The notes below the pieces were generated by a model. It was not told where the DNA came from and made no database searches. It worked only from the letters and a program-made list of their open reading frames with translations. 64,000 nt of DNA from Limanda limanda (taxonomy: Eukaryota; Chordata; Actinopteri; Pleuronectiformes; Pleuronectidae): assembly GCF_963576545.1 (NCBI RefSeq), contig NC_083636.1, positions 3,152,383 through 3,216,382 on the forward strand, written 5' to 3'. Made by a program: the position numbers and the translations under genes. Shown here piece after piece: positions 9,591-22,252 of the stretch (its first letter is position 1; each line of letters begins with the position of its first letter).

Positions 9591-12500
9591 GTATTTCTGT
9601 TTGACACATTGTTCTGATGAAGACCCGAAAGTCGATTCTAATGATCAATCGACAGCCGCTGGGAGAAGATGCCAATATGAGAAAGTACAGAAGGGAGTTT
9701 AGCTCTTGATCATTCAAAATGGATTGTGATTAGTAACACTGCAATAGTACTAAAGTATTTGTGTGGATATTAACATGACGTCGACATTAATGTCGCTAAA
9801 CGAACCTTTGCTCTAGTACTTGTCGTACAGGATGTGGAAACTGAATATCTTATGGTTTTAGATCATTCCTCAAACTAAACACAAGGTTTTAAAAGGTCAC
9901 ATGGGCTAAATGGTCAATAATTGGCAGAATAATCAATAATCAATGCCAACTAAGTTCTGCGGGATCAAACAAAGCATACGTATAGTTTTAAATTCCATTA
10001 AACTCAACATACACACACATTTCTGGTCACTTTTTTACTCTTCTCCACAACAACCCTTTCCAGTAAAAATGTTATCCTGCATGTACATTAATTTAACATT
10101 AATTATGCTAATGAAAATCTTATTTTATCTCTAGCTATTAAATGATATATGATCATCGTGATTTTGATCTGAGGTGTCTCATATCAGTCCAGCTCAATTA
10201 TCTTCAATGGTCATTTTCTATTTGATAGAACTACTGAGGATCTGAATTCTGTATAGACACCCAATAATCCATTTTAATTTCTGTGTCCTGACGTGAATTA
10301 TAATGTGATTTTAATGGAAATTTGATTCCTTTGAGATAAACATGGTTTCCTGTAGTTCGTCCTGTGAGCTGCTCTATAACGTGAGAACCTGTGTGAACTG
10401 CTTCTGCAGACTGTTCCCGACTGTGGAAATAACCGGAAGGCAGAAATAAACAAGGCTCTGTGACTGACAGGCACTCTGGCATTTTGAGATTATAGAGGTG
10501 AGGCTTTCTTCCGGTGAATAAAGTGTCATTCTGGGTAATCGCATGCGGTATTTTCGGACACAAGCACCATATGAAATGTCACGGGGAAAAGTTTGTGTGT
10601 ACTTATTTACACAGAGTTGTGTGTTTGGTGACTTTTACAGAAAGACGAGCAGAGTGCAGGACTGAGGAGAATCTGAATGTTAAGTGGCTCTTATGTGAAA
10701 TGGCTTCGTTGTCTATTTTAAACATTATTTCTGCTTTAATTATGAATTCACTGTTGGGTAAAGCGAGTTGAGATATTCGTTGGCTGAAAATATTGGCTTC
10801 TTCAGATGTGGCAAAGACGTACAGTTGGACTCATGGAAGAACTCATTAGAGTTTGGTGGTCAGAGGTCAAAGGGTCATGATCACTGGGACCCTACAAATC
10901 ATGTCTTGTAAACACACTATTTCAGGTTCAACTCAGTTTTGGCCCAGATGGTGATATAAACTCATCGATGAACTGATTAGGATCGGGGGGTCAAAGGTCA
11001 CGGTGGCCTCTCAAAACATGTTTGTTGTTCCCTCGCCACGACGGCTCATGTCTGACTGAATCCTGACCGGGCGCCACTTGGAGTCAAAGATGAATTGATC
11101 AGATTTTAGTGGTCAAAGGTCACGTTGACCTCATGAATCTGGAAAAAGGAAATAACCAGACAGGAGCTTGGGGCGACAGGAAGAAGATTCCCACCCGACC
11201 CTCACAGGTTTTTAATCCCAGGACTAAAGGAACCACGATGACTTTCTCTCCTCCCGCTGGCGAAGCCCGAGATCAGCAGCTGAGCTCGGAATTGAAGCCG
11301 AGAGAAAATAGGTCACACGGAAACTGATTTCTCATTTCATCCCGATCACGCTCCATACTGTCCTGCTCATTCTCATATGTCCTTGTTAACTATAGATATA
11401 AAATAGAGAGATTGATTGTGGTAACCTGCTGAAACCAGAAGAGGAGGCTGTAAAAGCAGCACATTTTATTGACATATACATATTTCTCTGGATTTATTGT
11501 TTTCTGTCACACTGTTTTCTGCTCTGTACAGAGACTCATTGTGTTTTTATTAGAAATAAACCTTCAAATAGAAGTCAATGTTTAGAGAGACACACACAGT
11601 TTCTCTGTTGGTGTTACCGTACATTTGTATATTCTCATTAAATGGTTCCTTTCTAAGGTGGTTTGGCTGCTCGTTGTTTTGCCGTCACCGACCCGCCGTC
11701 ATCCTGGTTTCCAGCAGCAGCAGGAGCAGTTTTCTGCAGAGACGCTGGGAGGAACCTGCTGTTCACATTTGTCCAGCAGCAAACAGCAGGAAGTCAGAAA
11801 CAAGCTGGTAATCAAGGTGACTGATGAGGACCACCACCGGGGCTCTCATCGAGGTCCCAGAGGTCCTGACGTCCATTAAGTGGACTTCAAACGTCAATAT
11901 GTCTTTATTCTTGTGGATCACAGTTCTTTAACCTACAGACTTTGAATTGTACAGTGTGATTCTATTGCCAAAAGCAGTTTGTCTTTCAGTGAAGATGCCT
12001 CCGTTACTTCTGATCGTAGAAAAAGGAGTTTAGAGGAGATGTTCTGGGAAAAAGTGACCTGTAACGACCGGTTTGAATTCCAAATGTACAGACGAGTAAC
12101 GCATCAGACGAATCTGAAGCAAATTGCATCCGCTCTTCGTGGATCGGTGAAATGAAGCAGGAACATGAAAGGCAGCCGTCACTTATTCACTTCAGAAAAT
12201 TGTCCTAAAAGCACTTTGTCAGATTCTCTCCAAACATAATTTGCCATCGTTTTGCTTAATTTTGCAGCAGTCTGAAACGAAAAACATTCTCAATTTGCTG
12301 TTTTAGAAAATGAAATACCCGGAACTACTCACATGTGAGAAGCTTTTTGGCTTTTTTGACTTTAAAAAGCAAGTCTGGTTGAGATTGAAACATTGTGAGA
12401 TATTAAGAATTAAATCCTGTCCAGTCGGGACCTTCGAGACAAAGTGAACTCTGAGGGTGAACCTGTCAGTTGCATCGTACAAAGTCAACAGACAACGTGA

Positions 12501-15500
12501 ACTCTGTTTGTTACTTTGGTAAAATACTTCAATGTCCTGATTGTTAGCTCAAGAGAATTCTGCTCGCCAGCATCATTGGCTTCCTGCTGATTGGTCGAGA
12601 GGGCGTGAACTAGGTCAAGCTGACAGTGAGCACCTCTCCTGGATCATTACACGACTGAAGATGTGTGATCGATTCTAAAGTAGAATTCGAAACCGGGCCC
12701 CGAAAGAAACGTGAGAACAGAAATGTATAAATCCCCCAGAAGGTTCCCTGGTAATTGTCGTTAAAACACCACAAACTATATTTCCTCTTCGGTGGAGTCA
12801 CTGTAATTCACTTCTAATTTCAGCCTCGGCACAACGTCCATAATGTAAACGTGCTTTTCAAAGTGTGGCTTCTACTTTCTCACTTGTCTTGAATTCACAT
12901 CGTGTCCGATTGTGTGACTGTAGATTGAATTTCTCCCTTGAAGAAACCAGCAGACGCGCCTTGTTTACATTTCCCGGCACAGAAACACTCCTCACGTCCT
13001 CTCCTCATCCCGGCTCGCCCCCCCCCCCCCCCCCCCCCCCCCCGCACACACATGAACACAACGTGATCCTCAGACAACACACACCCAGGCCCCGGCCGGA
13101 GATGGATTGTCATTACACTGCATCGTCTAAGTATTCCAACTCAATCAGAGGTGACACAAAAGACCTTATCAGAGCTGATGAGCTGCCGTCTCAAGTCCCC
13201 TTCTTCCTTCTTCTGCTGATTGCGGCGATCAGCGGCCTCGTGGGTGAGACGCCGCCTGATGACCACGCTTCGCTCTCAACGAGCCCATCTGCCATGTTGA
13301 TCCTCGTGGAGGTGATGTCCCCGGGCGGCGTCGGAGCAGAGCGCTGAGTGCTGAGTGGCGTGCGCACACACAGATTAATGTTGGATGTATCGCAGCACTT
13401 TGCGGCTCAGTGTCACCAAACGTGGGCTGATCTCATTTTCTTCTCTTTCGACATTTCAAATAACCGTCGTTACATTTGATATTCAGAGCAGCAGTGATAT
13501 TTTAGAAGATCATCGTAGAACATGTGACAGGAAAGGGTTGTTTTACACTTTATCTATAACGGCTGTCACCTGGTTGTGGTCCCATCCACTAACATAGAGG
13601 AGGCAGGGTGTGTGAACTATTCTGCAACCAGTTTTATTTTGTAATTTCAGGTAATATCTTAGCTTCATTTGGCTGGTTTGCTCTGGTTATGATAAAAGAG
13701 AGGAGATGATTAAAGCTGTATCACTGTGCATATCAATTTCCCATCCTTGCATATTTATACTTTGACCTCAATAATTACTGGTGGCAAAAAAAAATAAGAA
13801 GACACGATTATTCCAGGGTCGTGAACTGGAACTTAAATCCATGGAAATGATGGAATCCCATGGAGTTTGGAGAGAACTGAGACTCGTCCGCTCTCTCACA
13901 TCACATCCTGTATATCAGAGAAATTCAGGATCACTAGAGGACTAACAAGCCAGTTTCTTCAGGGTCTGAAGCCCTCCTCTCTTTCTCTATTTGAGCTTAT
14001 TAATCTCAAATCGACGTATAGAAGTGTTTGTTTCCACTTAAGAAGCAGGCTGGTTGTGCACATCCCTTTTCATTACTGAATATTAGCTGTTCAGGTGGCC
14101 ATAGCGATGTTCAATTCATTGTTCAAGCCTTTCACTATTTATTATAACCTATTTTGTACTTCTTGTCACTATTTAAGACGAACACCAACCTTTTAACAGC
14201 AACCATATCTTTGTGTTATTTAAAGACAATGTATAAATACAGTATGTACGTTTTTAGGACTTCTTATAAAAACACTCTCTTCGCTGTTCCCTCGAGTCTT
14301 CCACTCTTTTTTCTTTCAATCATGTTTTTGTCGTCATGTTTTCAACTCCTTTGTGGCTAAATAATCATAAATCAATGCGTTTGCCATGTACAGTCCTACA
14401 TTTCTCCCCCGGTATGACCATTATCTTGACCACATGACCCAAATTCTAAAGGGAAACGTCTGTTTTCCACATGTTTTCCACCATCCACTGTAACCATGGC
14501 GACTAAAAGCATACGACTTCTTGTATTTGTCCGTGTGTTCTCGTCGGCGTGAGTCCACTTCTCACAGGACAAGCAGCGTAATTTAAGATTTCAGAAACGC
14601 TGCCTGGATGGAAACCACGTCGTGAAAGAGCAGGTTGGACAAAACACTGTGTACAATAAATTGTTCATAGTTTACACAGAGACACAGACTTGAACTCCTG
14701 AGCTGGGACACAAATACAGAACAACACTCGTCTTGGTTTATGTTACTGAAATACTCGGACATCTTTTCTCCAAATTTGGAATCTGGTGTTTGATCGGGAA
14801 CTCAGTGAGGAGACTGTATGTTTTGAGTATTTCATCATCTGGTTGAGCAGCTACAGTGAAGCTGCTGAAAGTGACTTTGATCAGTTTCTGTGATTCTCCT
14901 GCGACGGAGCGCAACGCGTTTTTCAAATCGTCTCAGCAATTAATATTAATAACTCGGGACGTTTGTTTGGATAAGAGCTGCAGGAACGTTTGCTTCAGGA
15001 TCCAGACGACGTTCGGATTCACCATGAAAACATACTTGAATATTGTTGGAGACGGTTATTGGTTTTTACCGCCGTCCAGGTTACGTGTTTGTCTGTTACA
15101 CAACAACTACCGAGCAAATGACCATGAAACGAAGGAAGAGACAGGATTCATTTTTAACTTTCTTTCACATTGCGAAATAGCTAAATTCATCACCAATTTC
15201 CTCAGGGAATAATTCATGAATCTTGACGAACAGAATCAGGAACATTTGGGCGACTGATTTCTGCGAGTGTAGGAAAATTGGTGCAATTTGATTGAGTTGA
15301 AGGAGACTGGGAAACTGGATTGAAAAGATCTTTGGCATCATAATAATGGAAATGTAAGAAGCTTCTCTCTCCAGTCAAAGATAGATGAATACAAATCTAA
15401 AGATCCAGAATAATATGAGCACGTAAATTAAAAAGAGTGTGAAATCAGTAAAAGCTGCATAAAAACAGTAATAGCAGCAGAAAATTACATTAACATAGAA

Positions 15501-15771
15501 AACTAATAAATTAAGGTTATTGCAGCTGGGTGTGTGTGTGTGTGTGTGTTGTGTGTGTGTTGTGTGTGTGTGTCCTTGTGCACGATCAACATAGAACAAA
15601 GCAGCAATGAAGCATCACTTTTAGACAAGTCCTTAAGTTAGTTACTATTGTACGTGATCCCGTGTAACCTCGGTTAAAGACCTTTACATGTCCTTTGCAT
15701 GAACGCTCCTGGGCCTTGGGTGGGGGTGGGGGGGTGGGGTCATCATCTGTGCCCTTTGACACCCCCTATCT

Positions 15772-15772
<1 letters not shown>

Positions 15773-15815
<43 letters not shown>
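15773..15815. repeat. (CA)n microsatellite
   Basis: About 21 CA units, uninterrupted. A TG-rich imperfect tract lies nearby at 15531-15572. Confidence 0.95.
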
Positions 15816-15818
<3 letters not shown>

Positions 15819-18800
15819 ACGCAAAGGGCATTTGGACAGAGAGAACTCAATGTCGAATGAAATTGTGTCTGGGTCATTTCTGATCTATCTGCGATTCCTC
15901 CCCCCCCCCCTGGAGGTGAGCGACCGACTGATAGAGTCTCACATTCGTTTCCATCTAAACTCCCATCATCCATTTGGAGTTTGGCCATCTTCAGTTCCGT
16001 CAGATAAAGGAACTCCGCCCGCCGTCCAGAACTTTAATGATCTTATTAGATCACGAACTAGGGATCATTTGCAGCGGGTGGAGACATCTGGAAGTGGATG
16101 TTCGTTTAATTGGGAGAAATCATTTTGTCTGTTTAGTCTGAACCAAAATATTAAAGTCTAGAAGGTTCTTAACATGAAAACTGTGATTCTAGATTCCTTC
16201 GTTTACAGCTTATCTCCTCTTCTACAGAAACACTACCTAAGAAAATAACCTATTCTACCCACGGGACACATTTCAGAGCGAATAAAGCGACATGACGCAT
16301 TTCACTGTATCATTACTCCAATAATGACAACATCAGTTTCCCCCCCAAACTCTCACTTAGAGGATGTGAGGATCTTTAATTGTGTTTATTCCAATATTCC
16401 AACAGCTCACTTCCTCCCTGTGTAAAACCCTCATTAGAGGAAGTGGAGGAGGAGGCGCATGTCTCACTTCTACACCCGGGATACAAACTGAGTCTCTTTG
16501 CTCTCAGACAGAATCACAGTTTCCTCCCGTTGCCCTCGGTAACACACACACCTCCGTGGGTTTGTGATGCTGCTTAAAGGATTAGACTGAAGGATTTTAA
16601 CTGCAGAGTTGTTTCCTTTCTCTTTAGCACTGGATTCCTCTGCTGTCACTCATGTGAAAGGATTTCCAAACGATCAGGGTGATATGTTCGAAACAGAGAA
16701 ATCCACCAGAAACAACTCACACACATAAAATCTATTCCTTCCCAATGACAATGACTCAAACTCTGACCTCTACCTCACGGACATGAATATGGAAATAAGC
16801 CTGGAAATGATGCGGTTGAGTTGAACCATCTCCGGATTCGTGTGACACATTTATTAAGCATTGGGTTCGGGACTAATGAAAGTTCTTAACCCACATCTCG
16901 TCTCCACCTCCGGGACAAACCAGGTCCGACACTAACGTCCACTTTGAACCAGGAGGCACGAGCACTTCTGTAATATGCAGATCACGAAGGTTTCAGGTGT
17001 CTAACGAGCTATGGAAATAAAGCTTCGCACGTGGAATTTATCAGAAGCTGTTTAAATGCTCGTTTGCTTTGTTTTCATACTTTACTCTTCAAAATTATTA
17101 AAGATCTCACTGAGCTTTAACAAAAGGAAAAAAGTCATAGCACTTCTCATAGATTTTTTGGGGCCAAACGTGAAGCAGCAGCTGAGGCCAAGCAACGATT
17201 ATGTTTGTCTGCACAATTTAAAATGTTAAATGATATTTAAATTATTTAAAGGAGGATTGGTCTGAAGCCTAAAATTAGATCTGATGCCACTAAACTGTGG
17301 CTCTTGGGATGGAATTATCGATCAGAGCCCGACCGATAGAGATGGTTGGTGTGTAATGCCTGTACTTTTAAAAAAAATGAATTAATAAACATAAATACAC
17401 ATCTTTACTGCATTGTTTTATTCTGTAAAATAACCACTGCTTTGACATGGAGAGACTTTGAGGTTTGAGGCTTCTAGTTCTCTGTTCTTACTGTGAACGG
17501 AAGGAACATGACTTCATTCCTCCAATCGAATGGTTTTATTTTGAATCTTTTTCATTTTTTTAAGCGCGATGATCAGTGACTCCTTCACGTGTTTGTATGG
17601 ATCGTTGAGATATTTGTGATATTTGGGTGTTTGCACCACATTCAGGGTAAGTTCCTCATTTCTGTATCTGTGACACAGAAACACGTAAACATCAGAAACA
17701 CTCTTCTGCTCAAGTCCTCTGATTATTTCCATCAAGAGTCTTAAACGTCTCACATTTCATCCTCTATTAAGACTGTTTGTTCTTGAGGTGTCTCTCATGG
17801 GGGGGGGGGGGGGGGCGGGGATCAGAGGACACTTCTCTGTCGTGTGGATGTCTGAGTTACAGAATTATATAAGACTCCTGCTCGTTAGACTCTCTCTCTT
17901 CTCTCTTCTGTCTTCTCTTCTCCTTCTGCTTTTAGATGCAGATATTTAGTGTTGTTTACGCAGACAGGAGAGAAGACTTGGCCCCGGTGCTGGGAGACTC
18001 CGCCCTGACGGCTGGGGAGCGCCGGACGCCAGCTGACTGGGGATGAGTGTGGACGGCTGAGCCACCGGGGGGGGGCCCCGGCAGAGGGTCGTTGTCTGAT
18101 GACCTCGTGCTGTCTGCCGTGGAAATCTGATCTGACAGCGCCGGGCCCGAGGCCGCGGACGCACATGTGGGAGGAGACAGCCACCAGGAGGCTGACTGAC
18201 AGACGAGGTGTCAGAGCGACTCTGAGAGGCGTCCGCTCGTTAACGCATCAGCACATCAGTGAAGCAATCAATTAAACAATTAGGGCAATTAGTGCTCTTG
18301 TTCACTTTTGAAATGAGAGTTTGAGTCTTTGACGCATCGGGGTCAGAGTTCAGTCCCGGAAACGCTGACACGTGCAGGATGTGGATCCTCCTGGTTCCTC
18401 ACTGGACCTGCTCGTCAACACCTGGACACCAGATGTTACACAAACGTTAAACGACAACACAACTTCTGAACAGATCCAATGAAACTTGGTGGAAGGACGT
18501 GACTAATGTCAGGAGAACTCATTACATTGTGGTGCGGATCCCAGGAACTGATTTCTATTAGTGGGCTTGATTGGATTTAAGGGACAGTTAAGACTTGGAG
18601 ATCATCTGAGAGTGAACACAACTTGTAGTGTATTGATGAGTCTATCATTTTAACAGTTGCATCAATTCATGTGATATACAAGTGTTATCATAATTAATGA
18701 TTTGTTTCAACATCAAATTTGAAATGGCTTAATAATAATTTAGAACAATATCCACTTATACCTTGTGAAGTTATACATTACGATATATTGTATCACAGAA

Positions 18801-20157
18801 GATTGTTATTTATAAGAATAAGAAAAAGATCTTTGTTTAGTGGTTATTATAAATCTCTCAGCTGTGTGAAGTTGCTCTGGTGATATTCGCACTGAGAGAC
18901 GAGTTGGTAGAAATCCTTGGGCACCTCGGGACTCGCTGATGTTTGGAGTGAGCACCACATGGGTTCCAGTCGCCTCCGCGGCGAGGCCCTGGTTTCATTC
19001 CTGTTTGTCACCCCCCCCCCCCCAAAACTCCACTTCCTGTTTGTCTCCCCTGTCGCCACTGGCCGACACAGAACATGTCTGTAAGCAGAGCAAAGAATAA
19101 ATAATCCTTTTTGTGCTTTTGAATAATTTGAGTTCTGAGCTCTCAACCCAAATCAACTCAATATTCTAAATTCACACGGAGCTTCAACCTCCAGCTGTTC
19201 TCCTGATGCTGTCGTTCAGATCAGCGTTAACAAACCACTTGAGCTGTCGGAGCTGCAGTTACATTTCCTGATATGAACAAATTCATCCTTCACTGAATCA
19301 TTTCCTTCCACAGACACTTTCTCTATTTCTCCTTTTTATTATGGTTAATTAAAACCCAGCGCTTGGTGCTGCCGTGGTGGAGGTTGCTCGGGTGGATGTT
19401 ATTTTCGGATTGTGTGACATTTACATAAATGCTGGTCAGTGACCGGTGAAGTCGTGTTAACCTCTTATGTCTGATTGCACAGATGAGGTCCTCATCACTC
19501 ACAGAAACTTTGCAGGAGAGGTCAGGGACGGCCTACGCTGAATTACGCCCATTTTAATATAAACTGCATATTTTAATAGATTCATGCATTTCAGGTGACG
19601 CATGCAAGAGAGACAGAGATGATGGGAAATAAATAATGTGATTTCTTTTTCTCGCTGTACAAAAATGAAGCCAATATACCGGAGATGGATGCCGCCATCT
19701 TGTGCTTCTGACCATAAATCGGAACATCGCTACTGATCGTCAAATAACTGGTCAAAGGGTAAAAAAGAAAAAACTAAAATCACAGAAACTGTCTTTGAGA
19801 TACAAAATGATTTGATGTGACCTTGTAGTTTGGTCCATGACCCGACAGGCAGCCACAAGGGGGCGATCTCTGGTATTTACAAAACAATAATCTCAATCTT
19901 TCTATTTCACCGTTCGCAGATGATTCACTGAGATTCCTCCCTCTCACTCAACCCGTCTTGAGGGCGGCTGGATGCAGAGGATTGTGATTCCAACACTCAG
20001 CAGCCCCCCCGGTCCTTCACCGGCCAATCACACAACTTCTCCTTCACTCAGTCGTCCTGTCCGTCAGCCGATGGAAACATTAGCTCTTCACATTAAGAGC
20101 TGGTGAATAGATTTACATTTTCTGTCATCATTAACTGGAGGATTCTCTCAGCCTCCA

Positions 20158-20470
20158 CACATCATCATTCTCCTCATCATCTTCATCATCATCTGTAAGG
20201 TCATCATCCTCAAGGTTGTCATCACATCACCCTCCTCTTCTTCAGTCTCATCGTCATCATCATACTTCTTCACATCATCCTCGTCTTCATCATCTTGAGT
20301 TTATCCGATCTGTTGTTCTCATCTACATCAAATCGTAGTCGTCCTCATCATCACTGTTTTTCCTCTTCCAACATCTTCATCCCCTTCATTATCATCATCA
20401 TCATTCTGAAAACTACCCTCATCACCAACATCATCAATTTCACTCTCATCATCACCGATATCACGTTAGA
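20158..20470. repeat. Degenerate (ATC)n trinucleotide-rich stretch
   Basis: Roughly 310 bp dominated by CATCAT/TCATCC triplets with many interruptions, giving chance Ser/Ile/His-rich frames on both strands. It appears to be an old, decayed microsatellite. Confidence 0.7.
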
Positions 20471-20639
20471 TCTTAACACTGTAATTAATGATGAGCTGTT
20501 ATCAGACATGAACTCCCAGGAAATCGTGTCTAGACGTTTTGTGGAGTTTTTTCTCTTCTTACAGTTTGTGTAATGTGGCATCAATAATCCAACATTAAGA
20601 ATATAATCAACTAATTGCAGATATGAGAATGAAGACATT

Positions 20640-21010
20640 TAAGTGCAGCTCCTGAATCCCACCGAGGAAAGACGTGAGGGTGGATCACCTCACCCTGAAC
20701 CACCATTGGGCCCCTGATAACAGATCTTTTTAATATGAGCGTCCTCGTCAACATGGCAGGATTGTGAGGGAGCCAGACGGGAGATTGAGCAAAAGAGTTT
20801 CCTCCCGTTCGGCTTTGGCCCGGCGTCAAAACTTATTAGACAGATAAATGGGAGCTGGACCAGCGCGAGACCCTTTCTGTGGCCGAGTGTCATTTATTCG
20901 TCCCCTGAATACCGGCTCCATCAGATAGCCGCCAGCCTTTCACTGCTGCCACCATCTCGCCGCATCTGCTGACCCGTGCTGGCACAGCCGGTGGCAGAGA
21001 CACGGCTTCT
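20640..21010. promoter_or_regulatory. Candidate conserved non-coding block
   Basis: About 370 bp of high-complexity sequence without transposon ends or coding potential, containing AGATAAATGGGAGC (GATA-like) and ATTTATTCG (AT-rich homeodomain-like) cores. It lies in the gene-poor side of the htr1a neighbourhood, where distal enhancers would be expected. Conservation has not been measured. Confidence 0.22.
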
Positions 21011-22252
21011 CCATCTCACCAGGAAACTGTTATGGTGCAAATTATCTTTTGTTTCTGTCCCGATAAAGTTCTGATATTAAGGTCAGACGCTGGATATGTG
21101 GCTGCAGCTACTGTTGTTTTCCTTCTTGCATCTTAAGCTTTTAACTTCTATTTTATCAGTATTACTTACAGCCTCTCTGAGTCAGTGTGTATGTGCATGT
21201 GTGTGTTTTACTCAGACCCCTGCGGGAAAAAAAAAGACATCCTTGACCAGTTTCCTGTATCCATGGTGATAGGAAGTGCTCTCCAATCATATTCCTGTAT
21301 TGTGTGGTAGGGAAACACTCTGTTTCCTGCTGTTTTCACCGGCTTCCTCAGGAATCCACACCGGGTCCTGGAGAGCGGCTCAGTCTTAACATGGGCTCTT
21401 CTTGTTGGGTTGGGTTTTTATTCGATCTATTAAGTTTTTGACACGATCAAATTCAAATGACGTAAGTTGAACATTTTTCTTGTAAATATTTTTAAATTTA
21501 ATTGCAGTTTTAATACAGTAAGGTTTTCTTATGATTGGCTTTTTAACGTACTTTGTATTCCACTCGTTTTGATTTTTTGTAAACACATCTTAATATTAAC
21601 TTATTTACTGCAGAACTCTATGTAAAGTTTTGGTCAACTAGAAGTGTTTTAGAGCAAAGTTTAACTATTTGATAAGAGTTTTGTCCCAAAAAGAAAGTGA
21701 AATTTGAATTAAAATTTGTAGAGGAGAAACAGACACAACTGCAAATGAATTTTACTCGAATTTACTGTTATCAAAGTCAAAAGTTTATATTTTTAACCAT
21801 GTGTTTTTCGATATTAAAGAGCAACTCAACCTCAGGCTGAAAAGCTGAGTTTTGTTGCCCTCTGTGTTTGCAAGTTGTTATGACAACACTGATGGGTGTG
21901 GCTTTGAATTATGTCATCAAGTTCCCACAAACCTCCGAGTAAATCCACTGAAACAAGGTGATAAATTGAAGAGATAGAGATTTTCAGCTGGTGTTTAGTT
22001 GCTCTGTCAGAGAATAACATCATTTTTCACTGTATTTGTAAATTAAAACATCTGTATTCAACCTAATTCATGTAAAAGACAGATTTAAAAATGATTAGAT
22101 GTTATGATCCTCATCTTGAAACGTGCAGTAACTGAGAAGTTTTTCTTCCAGAGCCTCCTGAAGTTTCCTCCTTGGAGACACCTGCTCTCTCTTCAACATG
22201 AGGAACTGATTCATCACCATCAAGCAGAGCTCCGCCCCCCCGACCCACAGGG

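Larger units (their letters stand above)
9591..22250. other. Long gene-poor region
   Basis: No frame here resembles a protein family and no spliced gene could be assembled. It holds low-complexity tracts: C runs near 13019-13043 and 19011-19023, a G run near 17801-17815, CA/TG repeats, and a degenerate ATC-rich stretch at 20158-20470. Blocks at about 13080-13330, 17940-18300 and 20640-21010 are GC-balanced, free of repeat hallmarks and contain homeobox-like or GATA-like cores. They are candidates for conserved regulatory elements, which is inferred from texture only. Confidence 0.45.

Noticed and set aside
9600..9680. Hammerhead-ribozyme-like CTGATGA...CGAAA with a GTCGAT/ATCGAC stem
   Set aside because: The core words and stem III are present, but the cleavage triplet and stems I and II do not form, so it is at most a decayed motif or coincidence.
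12865..13347. 160-residue plus-strand frame with a hydrophobic patch
   Set aside because: It is interrupted in meaning by a poly-C tract (poly-Pro), has no family resemblance and no splice partners. More likely non-coding, perhaps conserved DNA.
17514..17753. 79-residue minus-strand frame with protein-like composition
   Set aside because: It looks plausible by eye but has no recognised homologue, no promoter or splice signals and no partner exon. Not enough to annotate.
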